NCBI GenBank assembly: GCA_000435535.1
Contig: FR884460.1
Coordinates: forward strand, 1-9,317
Reading direction: 5' to 3'
DNA length: 9,317 nt
DNA from: Clostridium sp. CAG:575
GTDB lineage: Bacteria > Bacillota > Clostridia > TANB77 > CAG-508
In this document: one piece after another, positions 1 to 7,378 of the stretch
How positions within the stretch are numbered: position 1 is the first letter of the stretch
Layout of the letters: each line of letters starts with the position of its first letter
The notes under the pieces: model-generated
What the model was told of the DNA's origin: nothing
The model's input: only the letters and a program-made list of their open reading frames with translations
Databases searched by the model: none
Translations under genes and position numbers: made by a program

Positions 1-1
1 A

Positions 2-628
2 TTATTTTTTGGGATTATTTTTAAGGGTACAATAATTATAGATGGATTAAATTCTGGAAAATCAATTAATAAATTAATTAATAAATTTTGTAATAAAAAA
101 AATATTTATAGTATTAATGATATAAATTTTCCACTTGTAATTCCAAGTGTTGATATGAATACAGGGGAGGTTATTTGTTTTACTTCTTCGAGGGTTAGAG
201 CATTTTCTGATAATGTTGTATTTGTTGATGATGTAGAAATTGCTAATGCAGTTCAGGCAAGTTGTAGTTTTCCAACTGTATTTTCTCCATGTGATTATAA
301 TTATCATAAATTGTTAGATGGGGGAATAAGGGAGAATATTCCATGGAGAGAGCTTAAAAATTTAGGTGCAGAAAATGTTATAAGTATTGTTTTTGAAAAT
401 GAGGTTGATAATAGTTGTTGTAAAAATTTAATTGATGTTGCTTTTAGGTCGTTTGAACTTATGGGAAAGGAACTTTCAAAATATGAGATTGATGGTAGTG
501 ATTATTTAATTAAAATTAAGAGTAAAAAGGTTTCTTTATTAGATATGAGTAAAATTGATGAATTTTATGAATTAGGTTATAGACAGACTAAAAGATTTTT
601 AAAAGAAAATAAATTAAAATTATTGTAA
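2..628 (+). CDS. patatin-like phospholipase, C-terminal part (5' end outside window)
   Basis: The frame is open from position 2 to the TAA at 626-628 (208 codons), so the gene enters from the left. The first Met at 155 is internal, because family-like sequence precedes it (IIIDGLNSGKSINKL, then FPLVIPSVDMNTGEVI). The decisive motif is LLDGGIRENIPW, the DGG motif that carries the catalytic Asp of the Ser-Asp dyad in bacterial patatins (RssA/YlbK-type acyl hydrolases). The SFPTVFSP segment before it also fits. The GXSXG nucleophile motif and glycine-rich oxyanion loop would lie upstream of the window, so activity cannot be judged. Family members hydrolyse acyl groups from lipids; the substrate here is unknown. 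No signal peptide can be assessed. A terminator follows directly, so this is probably the last gene of its transcript. Confidence 0.85.
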   Translation, partial: LFFGIIFKGTIIIDGLNSGKSINKLINKFCNKKNIYSINDINFPLVIPSVDMNTGEVICFTSSRVRAFSDNVVFVDDVEIANAVQASCSFPTVFSPCDYNYHKLLDGGIRENIPWRELKNLGAENVISIVFENEVDNSCCKNLIDVAFRSFELMGKELSKYEIDGSDYLIKIKSKKVSLLDMSKIDEFYELGYRQTKRFLKENKLKLL

Positions 629-633
629 TAAGT

Positions 634-666
634 AAAAAAAACAGGATGCCGGTCCTGTTCTTTTTT
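634..666. terminator. bidirectional Rho-independent terminator
   Basis: A 7-bp stem (AACAGGA at 640-646 with TCCTGTT at 653-659) encloses the loop TGCCGG. It is followed by C and a T6 run, and preceded by an A-run that serves as the T-run on the other strand. It lies between two convergent genes, the patatin (+) and the dehydratase activase (-), and can end transcription from both sides. Confidence 0.85.
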
Positions 667-767
667 ATGAAGTTAATATTAAAAATTGCTTTCTTTTGCT
701 ATTTGTAGTATACTACATTTTTTATTATATGTCAAATCTTACAAAAAATAACTTTTTTGAATCCTTT

Positions 768-3700
768 TTAATTTTTAATAATTTTTTCATCATTTTTAAT
801 ATTATTTTCTAAATTTTCATTATCCAATGCTTTTTTTTCATTTTTTTGTCTTAACAAATTATCTTTAGCAACAGTCATAAGTAATTTTATTCTGTTAGCT
901 TGATTTGTTTCACTAGCACCAGGGTCATAATCAACAGGAGAAATATTTGCATCAGGGTATTTTTGTCTAATTGTTTTAATAACCCCTTTACCAACGACAT
1001 GGTTAGGTAAACAAGCAAAAGGTTGTACACAAATAATGTTTGGAATGTCATTTTCCATATATTCAATCATTTCTGCTGTTAAGAACCAACCTTCTCCAGT
1101 CTGATTTCCAATAGATAGGACATCTTTTACTTTATCTTCTAAGTGCCAAATGTTACAAGGTTGTAAATATCCTTTTTTAGAACTTGCTAATGCTAGTTTT
1201 ACGTCTTTTTCTAAAATGTCAATTAACTTTATAGCAATTTTACTTATTTTTGCAGATGTTTTATTTGTATTTAATAAATTGTTAAATGTAATTTTATGTG
1301 TTGCCATAAATTTAACAAATCCCATGAAATCTGGTAAAATTACTTCAGCTCCTTCTTTTTCTAGCATGTCGGCTGCAAAGTTGTTTCCAAATGGATGATA
1401 TTTTATTAATACTTCTCCAACTATTCCAACTTTTGGTTTTTTAATGCTTGTGTTTAACTCTATTTTTTCAAAATCATTAACAATGTTATATATGCTTTGT
1501 TTAAATTGTTTATTTGTTGAATTTTGAACATTTTTTTTGCATTTTGTTAGCCATTCATCAAATAATTTTTGTGTTTCACCTTTGTTTACTTCATAGACAC
1601 GGTTTTTGGTTAACATTTTTTGTAGTAAATCAGCATATATAACGCATTTTATCATTCTTTCAATCATTTTTGGTGTTAGCTTGAATCCTGGCATTTTTTC
1701 CATACCAACAACATTAAATGATATTACTGGAATATTGCTAAATCCTGCGTCTTTAAGGGCCTTTCTGATAAATCCAATGTAATTTGTAGCTCTACATCCT
1801 CCACCTGTTTGAGACATTATTAAAGCTGTTTTATTTAAGTCATATTTGCCGGATTCTAGGGCTTCAATCATTTGTCCTGTAACTAATATAGATGGATAAC
1901 AAGCGTCGTTATTTACATATTTTAAACCTGTTTCAACAGTATGATTTGTACATTTTCTTAATAATTCAAGTTTGTATCCAGATGCTTGCATTGCTGATTC
2001 TAATAATTCAAAATGTATTGGAGCCATTTGTGGACATAGAATTGTGTAATCTTTTCTCATTTCTTTTGTAAAGATTTTTTTCTTTATTCCGTAGTCTCCA
2101 GAAGCTTTTTCATCTTGTTTTTTAGAGATTCTTTTATTCATACTTGCAAGTAATGAACGAATACGAATTCTTACAGCTCCTAGATTGTTTACTTCATCGA
2201 TTTTTATTAATGTGTACATTTTATCATAGCTTGATAATATTTCTTCAACTTGGTCTGTTGTAACAGCATCAACACCACAACCAAATGAATTTAATTGTAC
2301 TAATTCAAGGTTATCATGTTTTCCAACAAAATCTGCTGCTGCATATAATCTTGCGTGGAATACCCATTGGTCAACAACTCTTATTGGTCTTTTGGCTTCT
2401 GTTTTATCACATACACTGTCTTCTGTTAAAACACATAAACCAAGAGATGTTATTAAAGTATCTATTCCATGGTTTATTTCTGGGTCAATATGGTAAGGTC
2501 TTCCTGCTAGAACAATTCCTCTTAAATTGTTTTCCTCAATATATCTAACTGTTTCAGTTCCTTTATCTCTAATATCTTTTTTGCATTTTTGATATTCTGC
2601 TTCAGCTTTTTCTGCTGCTTCTTGTAATTCTTTTTTTGTAAAATTGTATTCCTTAAATTCATCTAATTCCAACATTTTTTTAACTAAGTTTTTACTGTCA
2701 AAAGGTAGAAATGGATTCATGAATTTTATATTGTTTGTTTTTAAATCTTCAACATTATTTTTTAATACTTCAGAATATGATATTACAATTGGGCAATTGT
2801 AGTGATTATCAGCTTTTTCATATTCTTTTCTTGAATATGGCATACAAGGATAGAATATTGTTTTAATTCCTTTTTCAATTAAGTTTTCTATATGACCATG
2901 AGAAATTTTTGCAGGATAGCAAACTGATTCTGATGGCATTGATTCCATTCCTTTTTCATAGGTTTTTCTGGTACTTTTGTCAGAAATAATTACTCTGAAT
3001 CCTAAATTTGTTAGGAAAGTAAACCAAAATGGATAATCTTCATACATATTTAAAACTCTAGGAATTCCTATTGTTCCTCTTGTTGCATATTGTTCTTCTA
3101 AAGGTTTGTAGTCAAATATTCTTTGATATTTATATTGTACTAAATTTGGCAAATTTTTCTTACTTGTAGTTACTCCAGCACCTTTTTCACAACGGTTTCC
3201 TGATACATGTATTGCTCCATTGCTAAATTTATTAATTGTTAATTTACAATGATTTTCGCAGTTGTTACATCTTGTATGTGTTACTTTTATTTCTAATTTA
3301 TCTAGTTCATCTGTTTTTAAGATTGTGGATGTATATTCCATATCTAGGTTTGATTCATATTGTTCTTTAGAAAGTAAAGCCATTCCATATGCACCCATTA
3401 ATCCAGAAATATCAGGTCTTACAACATTTTTACCAACAATTTTTTCAAATGCTCGTAAAACAGCGTCATTATAGAATGTTCCTCCTTGTACAACTATGTG
3501 GTCTCCTAAAGTTGCTGTATCCCTAACTTTCATAACTTTTTGAATAGCATTTTTAATTACAGAATATGAAAGTCCACTTGAAATATCTCCAACTGTGTAG
3601 CCTTCTTTTTGAGCCTGTTTAATTTTTGAATTCATGAATACTGTACATCTTGAGCCTAAATCTACAGGGCGTTTTGCGTGAATTGCTTCTTTTACGAATT

Positions 3701-5096
3701 CAGATATTTCTAAATTTAAGCTTTTTGCAAATGTTTCTATAAATGAACCACATCCAGAAGAACAAGCTTCGTTTAACATGATATTATCAATTGCACCATT
3801 TTTCATTTTTATGTATTTCATGTCTTGACCACCAATGTCAATAATTGCTGTAACGTCTGGTTCAAATTGTTTTGCAGCGGTATAGTGAGCAATAGTTTCT
3901 ATTTCGTTTAGATCAACATTTAAAGCTGTTTGGATTAATTTTTCACCATATCCTGTAACACCACTATATCTTAAAGTTGCTTTTTCAGGTAAAATATCAT
4001 ATAGTTTTTTTAACATATTCATTACACTTTTTAATGGATTACCTTCATTGCTTCCATATAAAGAGTATAATAAGTTACCATCTTTATCAATTAAAACTAA
4101 TTTTGTTGTTGTTGAACCTGCATCGATTCCAAGGTAGCAATCTCCTTCATATGTTGAAATATCCTTCTTTTCAACTTTTGCTTTGTCATGTCTTTTTTTG
4201 AATTCTTCATAATCTTTTTCATCTTTAAATAAAGGTTCTAAAGGGTGTGTTGTGTTATCATGAGAATTTCTTAAATTTTCTATTTTTTGTTTTAATTCTT
4301 CAGCTGAAATAGGTTCTGTATTTAGGGAATCAAGTGCTGCACCTTTTGCTACTAAAAGGTGTGCTTCTTCTGGTACAATAACTTCTTCTGGTTTTAAATT
4401 AAGTGTTTCAATAAATCTTTTTCTTAATTCAGATAGATAATTTAAAGGACCGCCTAAGAATGCAACGTTTCCTCTAATAGGTCTACCACATGCTAATCCG
4501 CTTATTGTTTGATTAACAACGGCTTGAAATATTGAAGCTGCAATATCTTCTTTTGCTGCACCTTCATTTATTAATGGTTGTACATCAGTCTTTGCAAAAA
4601 CTCCACATCTTGAAGCGATTGGATAAATTGTTTGATAATTTTTTGCGAGTTCATTTAGTCCAGCTGTGTCTGTGTGTAAAAGTGATGCCATTTGGTCTAA
4701 AAATGCACCTGTACCACCAGCACATGTACCATTCATTCTTTGTTCAATAGATTTATCAAAATAAATTATTTTAGCATCTTCTCCACCAAGTTCAATTACT
4801 ACGTCTGTTTGAGGAATGTATTTTTCAACAGATCTTTTGCAAGATACTACTTCCTGAATAAATTCTACACCTAAAAATTTGCTTGCAGACATTGCACCAG
4901 AACCAGTTAGAGCTACAGTAAAGCTATTTTCTGGATACATTTTTGCTAAGTTTTCTAATACATTACATACAGTGTTTTTTGTATCAGAAAAATGCCTTTG
5001 ATAGTCTTTGTAGATTGTGTTTTGTTCCTCATCCATAACTACTATTTTTACAGTAGTTGAACCAACATCTAATCCAACATGTAATATTTTATTCAT
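768..5096 (-). CDS. giant 2-hydroxyacyl-CoA dehydratase activase/dehydratase-like fusion protein (two BadF/HgdC ATPase modules plus DUF2229 and HgdB-like regions)
   Basis: This is a 1442-residue cytoplasmic protein. Module 1 (about 5-260) is an ASKHA-fold ATPase of the BadF/BadG/HgdC family: GLDVGSTTVK near residue 8, VIELGGEDAK, and Cys125 (NGTCAGGTGAF) and Cys164 (SRCGVF). The 39-residue Cys spacing matches the [4Fe-4S]-ligating pair of HgdC. Module 2 (about 320-580) repeats this: GIDAGSTTTK, IIDIGGQDMKYI, Cys445 and Cys484, also 39 apart. A CX2CX3CX18C cluster (610, 613, 617, 636) precedes a DUF2229-like region (about 670-890, GIPRVLNMYEDYPFW). HgdB-like segments follow (CPQMAPIHFE near 1020, GGGCRATNYIGF near 1100, VGIVGEVLIKYHPFG near 1222). 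Known activases use ATP to inject an electron into 2-hydroxyacyl- or benzoyl-CoA dehydratases/reductases. Long fusions of this kind are common in clostridia but their substrate is generally undefined. An AAGGAG Shine-Dalgarno (5105-5110) supports the ATG. It appears monocistronic. Its reading frame contains no CGG codon among roughly 44 Arg codons. Confidence 0.93.
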   Translation of the reverse strand: MNKILHVGLDVGSTTVKIVVMDEEQNTIYKDYQRHFSDTKNTVCNVLENLAKMYPENSFTVALTGSGAMSASKFLGVEFIQEVVSCKRSVEKYIPQTDVVIELGGEDAKIIYFDKSIEQRMNGTCAGGTGAFLDQMASLLHTDTAGLNELAKNYQTIYPIASRCGVFAKTDVQPLINEGAAKEDIAASIFQAVVNQTISGLACGRPIRGNVAFLGGPLNYLSELRKRFIETLNLKPEEVIVPEEAHLLVAKGAALDSLNTEPISAEELKQKIENLRNSHDNTTHPLEPLFKDEKDYEEFKKRHDKAKVEKKDISTYEGDCYLGIDAGSTTTKLVLIDKDGNLLYSLYGSNEGNPLKSVMNMLKKLYDILPEKATLRYSGVTGYGEKLIQTALNVDLNEIETIAHYTAAKQFEPDVTAIIDIGGQDMKYIKMKNGAIDNIMLNEACSSGCGSFIETFAKSLNLEISEFVKEAIHAKRPVDLGSRCTVFMNSKIKQAQKEGYTVGDISSGLSYSVIKNAIQKVMKVRDTATLGDHIVVQGGTFYNDAVLRAFEKIVGKNVVRPDISGLMGAYGMALLSKEQYESNLDMEYTSTILKTDELDKLEIKVTHTRCNNCENHCKLTINKFSNGAIHVSGNRCEKGAGVTTSKKNLPNLVQYKYQRIFDYKPLEEQYATRGTIGIPRVLNMYEDYPFWFTFLTNLGFRVIISDKSTRKTYEKGMESMPSESVCYPAKISHGHIENLIEKGIKTIFYPCMPYSRKEYEKADNHYNCPIVISYSEVLKNNVEDLKTNNIKFMNPFLPFDSKNLVKKMLELDEFKEYNFTKKELQEAAEKAEAEYQKCKKDIRDKGTETVRYIEENNLRGIVLAGRPYHIDPEINHGIDTLITSLGLCVLTEDSVCDKTEAKRPIRVVDQWVFHARLYAAADFVGKHDNLELVQLNSFGCGVDAVTTDQVEEILSSYDKMYTLIKIDEVNNLGAVRIRIRSLLASMNKRISKKQDEKASGDYGIKKKIFTKEMRKDYTILCPQMAPIHFELLESAMQASGYKLELLRKCTNHTVETGLKYVNNDACYPSILVTGQMIEALESGKYDLNKTALIMSQTGGGCRATNYIGFIRKALKDAGFSNIPVISFNVVGMEKMPGFKLTPKMIERMIKCVIYADLLQKMLTKNRVYEVNKGETQKLFDEWLTKCKKNVQNSTNKQFKQSIYNIVNDFEKIELNTSIKKPKVGIVGEVLIKYHPFGNNFAADMLEKEGAEVILPDFMGFVKFMATHKITFNNLLNTNKTSAKISKIAIKLIDILEKDVKLALASSKKGYLQPCNIWHLEDKVKDVLSIGNQTGEGWFLTAEMIEYMENDIPNIICVQPFACLPNHVVGKGVIKTIRQKYPDANISPVDYDPGASETNQANRIKLLMTVAKDNLLRQKNEKKALDNENLENNIKNDEKIIKN

Positions 5097-5118
5097 AATT
5101 TTAACTCCTTTTTAAAAT

Positions 5119-5140
5119 GCTATTAGGGAATAGCCCTATT
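5119..5140 (-). promoter_or_regulatory. overlapping palindromes in the 5' leader of the activase fusion gene
   Basis: GCTATT (5119-5124) and AATAGC (5129-5134) are a perfect inverted repeat around AGGG. The second arm is shared with AATAG/CTATT (5129-5133 and 5136-5140) around CC. The element lies between the predicted transcription start (~5154) and the Shine-Dalgarno. It could be a repressor operator with three half-sites or a switch between two small RNA hairpins. No regulator family is recognised. Confidence 0.4.
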
Positions 5141-5160
5141 AACGATTTTTATATACTCAC

Positions 5161-5189
5161 ATTTTATACGCAAAATCACTTTTTGTCAA
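5161..5189 (-). promoter_or_regulatory. sigma-A-type promoter of the activase fusion gene
   Basis: On the minus strand a perfect -35 box TTGACA (5184-5189) is followed by a 17-nt spacer and a -10 box TAAAAT (5161-5166), which overlaps TATAAA. Transcription would start near 5154, giving a leader of about 58 nt that contains the palindromes at 5119-5140 and the Shine-Dalgarno at 5105-5110. Confidence 0.75.
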
Positions 5190-5433
5190 ATGGAAAATGC
5201 TGGAATTAATCTTGCAAAACATTGAAGTTGATGGCATTTATAAAACTAATTTTACATAAAAAAATTTAAACTTGTTTATTACTAAAGTTATAAAAATTTT
5301 TTAAAGCAAAAGTTCTATTTTGGACAAGAAAATAATATTTATGAATAAATAGATTTTAAGAGAAAAAATTACTGCAATTAACTCAAAAATATCTATTAAA
5401 AGTATATTTTAATATGGAAGGAATGTTGATTTT
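5190..5433. other. divergent intergenic region upstream of the GerMN gene
   Basis: This is the rest of the 337-bp spacer between the divergent activase and GerMN genes. It contains no convincing ORF. The plus-strand gene must be transcribed from here, but I see no good sigma-A promoter: TTGGAC near 5320 has only a weak downstream -10. A sporulation sigma factor promoter is possible but I could not identify one. The only clear signal is the AAGGA Shine-Dalgarno at 5418-5422. Confidence 0.5.
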
Positions 5434-5973
5434 ATGAAAAACAAAAAAATTATTATATCATTTATTGTGCTTGTTATTGTAATTTTTCTTGTTGGATATT
5501 TTGCAATAAAATATGTAAAAGAAAAGAAAAATAACGATTTGGGTGGAGAGTATACTCCAGCTGAAGAAATTTCAGAGGAACAGACAAGAGAGACTATTGT
5601 AAGCTTATATTTTCCTGACAAAGAAACTAATTTATTAAAACCAGAAGCAAGACTGATTGGAGTTAAGGATGTTTTGACTTCTCCGTATAATACATTGGTT
5701 GAATTACTGATATCTGGTCCTAAGAATGAAAAATTAATTGGAATTTTTCCTGAAAATACAAAATTGTTAAATTCTAGTATAGAAGGGGATTGTTTGACAT
5801 TGGATTTTTCTAGTGAGTTTTTGAATTATAATAAAAATGATGAAAAGGTAAAAGATAATTTAATTAATTCTATTGTTAATACTGTAACTGAATTAACAGA
5901 GGTAAATCAAGTTAAAATACTAATTAATGGTCAAGTGAGTGATGAATTTAAGGATACATATGTAAGAAAATAA
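5434..5973 (+). CDS. membrane-anchored GerMN-domain protein (sporulation/germination-associated)
   Basis: This 179-residue protein begins with a short basic stretch (MKNKK) and one hydrophobic segment (about residues 6-28), which looks like an uncleaved anchor or signal. A charged linker follows (about 29-50). The remaining ~125 residues match the GerMN domain pattern: VSLYFPDKETNLLKPEAR, then a VELLISGP segment, IFPENTKLLNSSIEGDCL, LTLDFSSEF and VKILINGQ. GerMN domains occur in Bacillus GerM (sporulation and germination) and in lipoproteins such as LpqB; a role at the cell or spore envelope is inferred. There is no lipobox Cys, so it is not a lipoprotein. The Shine-Dalgarno AAGGA lies 11 nt before the ATG. 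It appears to be transcribed alone and divergently from the activase fusion gene. Its full length and intact motifs suggest a working gene. Confidence 0.85.
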   Translation: MKNKKIIISFIVLVIVIFLVGYFAIKYVKEKKNNDLGGEYTPAEEISEEQTRETIVSLYFPDKETNLLKPEARLIGVKDVLTSPYNTLVELLISGPKNEKLIGIFPENTKLLNSSIEGDCLTLDFSSEFLNYNKNDEKVKDNLINSIVNTVTELTEVNQVKILINGQVSDEFKDTYVRK

Positions 5974-5985
5974 TTGTGGCTAATG

Positions 5986-6038
5986 AGTATAAAATTGATG
6001 TGATTTTGTTATGAAAAAAGAAAAATTAATTTTATACT
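5986..6038. repeat. inverted repeat downstream of the GerMN gene
   Basis: AGTATAAAATTGAT (5986-5999) pairs with ATTAATTTTATACT (6025-6038) at 13 of 14 positions around a 25-nt purine/T-rich loop. It starts 13 nt after the GerMN stop codon. There is no clean T-run after it, so it is a weak terminator at best. It could be an mRNA 3'-end stem or the remains of a small mobile repeat. Confidence 0.5.
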
Positions 6039-6064
6039 AGTTGAAATGTCGAATTTTGCGATGA

Positions 6065-6163
6065 AAAAATGTTGCAAGAAAAATGATAAATGAAAAATCA
6101 TCTATAGAAAAAATAATAGAGATAACTGGATTAAATAAAGAAGAAATTGAAAAATTAAAATAA
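6065..6163 (+). pseudogene. C-terminal remnant of an Rpn/PD-(D/E)XK-type nuclease (transposase-like) gene
   Basis: An open stretch of 32 codons from just after a TGA (6062-6064) to TAA (6161-6163) encodes KNVARKMINEKSSIEKIIEI followed by TGLNKEEIEKLK. This closely resembles the usual tail of clostridial Rpn-family recombination-promoting nucleases/putative transposases (…AKKML..G.SIEEI.EITGLSKEEIEKL). The nuclease core is absent from the window, and the upstream DNA up to the GerMN gene has stops in this frame. The tail runs directly into a terminator hairpin, as expected for the preserved 3' end of a lost gene. A 26-residue peptide from ATG 6083 could be translated but I see no reason to expect it. 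The assignment rests on motif recognition only. Confidence 0.5.
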
Positions 6164-6165
6164 AT

Positions 6166-6196
6166 AAGTATGAGGACTTTTTTCTCATACTTTTTA
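6166..6196 (+). terminator. Rho-independent terminator
   Basis: A 9-bp perfect stem (AAGTATGAG at 6166-6174 with CTCATACTT at 6184-6192) has a 9-nt loop and is followed by T-rich sequence. It follows the decayed Rpn tail and touches the stop codon of the small minus-strand gene. The opposite strand also has a T-rich flank, so it may act in both directions. Confidence 0.75.
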
Positions 6197-6448
6197 TTTC
6201 AGAATTTTATATAGTTTTATATATTTAGTAAATTGACCAAAATTTCTTAGAAATGTTTCAACCTCATTTAAAGATTTTATAGTATTTTTTTTGCATGTTT
6301 TAAAATTTAATTTTTTCTTTTTGTGAGGAGGTGGAGGAGGTTTTTTTTCTCCTCTATATTCATTTTTTTGGTAATAATTATTATATGTATTATTTAAATT
6401 TTTTTCTTGTAATAAATTGTTATTTTCTACTCTATATAATCTAGGCAT
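6194..6448 (-). CDS. small basic hypothetical protein with a pentaproline-His-Lys tract
   Basis: This is an 84-residue protein with start MPRLYRVENNN. A longer reading begins eight codons upstream, but AGGAGTG (6457-6463) lies 8 nt before ATG 6446-6448, and it would fall inside the longer version, so I choose the shorter start. The first ~40 residues are rich in Asn and Tyr. They are followed by GEKKPPPPPHKKKK and a mixed, basic C-terminal half without a hydrophobic segment. I do not recognise a family. Five consecutive prolines would normally require EF-P for efficient translation. The strong Shine-Dalgarno and the terminator at the end support a real gene; the low-complexity composition argues for caution. 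It is divergent from the trmN6-like gene. Confidence 0.55.
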   Translation of the reverse strand: MPRLYRVENNNLLQEKNLNNTYNNYYQKNEYRGEKKPPPPPHKKKKLNFKTCKKNTIKSLNEVETFLRNFGQFTKYIKLYKILK

Positions 6449-6466
6449 AATAAAATCACTCCTAAT

Positions 6467-6495
6467 TTGCAAAAATAGTTAGATTATTATATAAT
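6467..6495 (+). promoter_or_regulatory. sigma-A-type promoter of the trmN6-rsmI operon
   Basis: TTGCAA (6467-6472), a 17-nt spacer and a perfect TATAAT (6490-6495) lie 60 bp upstream of the trmN6-like start. Transcription should begin near 6502. No terminator is visible between this gene and rsmI, so the promoter probably serves both. Confidence 0.75.
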
Positions 6496-6554
6496 ATTCA
6501 AATAAAGAATAATTGTGAGAAAATTTTTTTATATATGGAAGGAAATAAAATATC

Positions 6555-7295
6555 ATGGATATAAGTTTAGAAAAAAATGAGAGAATAGATGATTTACAAT
6601 GTAATGATTTAAAAATTATTCAAAATAAAGATGGATTTTGTTTTGGAATAGATAGTGTCTTACTTTCTGATTTTGCTAAAAATATAAGAAATAATTCTGT
6701 AGTTTTAGATTTAGGAACAGGAACTGGGATTATTCCGATATTATTGTGCGGAAAAACAAAATTAAAAAAAATTGTAGGAGTAGAAGTTCAAGAAGAAGTT
6801 GCTGATATGGCAAAGAGGAGTGCTAAATTAAATAATTTGGAGGATAAATTTGAGATAATTAATAAAAATATATTAGAATTGAAAAGTATTTATGATGCAA
6901 ATTCTTTTGATGTTATTGTAACAAATCCACCGTATAAAAAAATAAATACTGGAATAAAAAATGAAAATGAAAAAAAATTAATTTCAAGACATGAAATTTT
7001 GGCGAATTTAGAGGATTTTATAAGTGTATCAAGTAGATTATTGAAAGATAAAGGGGAATTCTATATGGTCCATAGACCAGAAAGATTATCTGATATATTT
7101 TTTTATATGAGAAAATATAAAATAGAACCTAAAGAAATTAGAATGGTTTATTCAAATAAAAATGTTGCACCTAAAATGGTTTTAATTAAAGGTGTAAAAA
7201 ATGGAAATGTATTTTTAAAATTTAGAGAAAATTTATATATTTATGATGAGACTGGAAAGTATACTGAAGAAATATATAAAATTTATGGAAAATAA
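6555..7295 (+). CDS. trmN6: TrmN6/YabB-like tRNA1(Val) (adenine-37-N6)-methyltransferase
   Basis: This is a 246-residue class I SAM-dependent methyltransferase, the usual length for the family. Motif I is DLGTGTG (52-58), followed by the acidic ribose-binding region VGVEVQ (74-79). The catalytic N6-adenine motif NPPY is at 124-127. The N-terminal QNKDGFCFGIDSVLLSDF matches the family signature before motif I. Known members methylate N6 of A37 in tRNA1(Val) using SAM; the exact substrate in Firmicutes is inferred. An AAGGAA Shine-Dalgarno (6539-6544) precedes the ATG. It is the first gene of a two-gene operon with rsmI. The order trmN6-like, rsmI, convergent abrB mirrors Bacillus yabB-yazA-yabC-abrB, with yazA missing. 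The only CGG in its coding strand lies across two codons (TGC GGA). Confidence 0.87.
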   Translation: MDISLEKNERIDDLQCNDLKIIQNKDGFCFGIDSVLLSDFAKNIRNNSVVLDLGTGTGIIPILLCGKTKLKKIVGVEVQEEVADMAKRSAKLNNLEDKFEIINKNILELKSIYDANSFDVIVTNPPYKKINTGIKNENEKKLISRHEILANLEDFISVSSRLLKDKGEFYMVHRPERLSDIFFYMRKYKIEPKEIRMVYSNKNVAPKMVLIKGVKNGNVFLKFRENLYIYDETGKYTEEIYKIYGK

Positions 7296-7365
7296 AAAAA
7301 TAATTTAATAAAAAATAAATAAAATAATAAAAAATAATAAATAATAATAAATAATTTAATAAAAA
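7289..7365 (+). other. A/T-only spacer between trmN6 and rsmI
   Basis: There are 77 consecutive A or T bases, rich in TAA and AATAA units, giving stop codons in all three forward frames. There is no hairpin and no G or C until the rsmI Shine-Dalgarno (AAGGAA, 7364-7369). A similar A/T-only tail follows spmA to the window edge (after 9288). Confidence 0.8.
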
Positions 7366-7378
7366 GGAATGATAAAAA

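Noticed and set aside
74..307. Minus-strand ORF opposite the patatin gene
   Set aside because: Low-complexity translation lying antisense to a clearly conserved coding region.
4441..4500. CGG trinucleotides on the coding strand of the activase gene near 4449 and 4497 (and near 1850 and 2090) as further shift sites
   Set aside because: All four span codon boundaries (GGC GGT, AGC GGA, TCC GGC, TAC GGA), and the protein stays in one frame throughout.
6322..6356. The purine-rich GGAGGTGGAGGAGG run as a triplex/H-DNA or regulatory element
   Set aside because: It is fully explained as the complement of the proline codons and flanking Lys codons of the small minus-strand gene.
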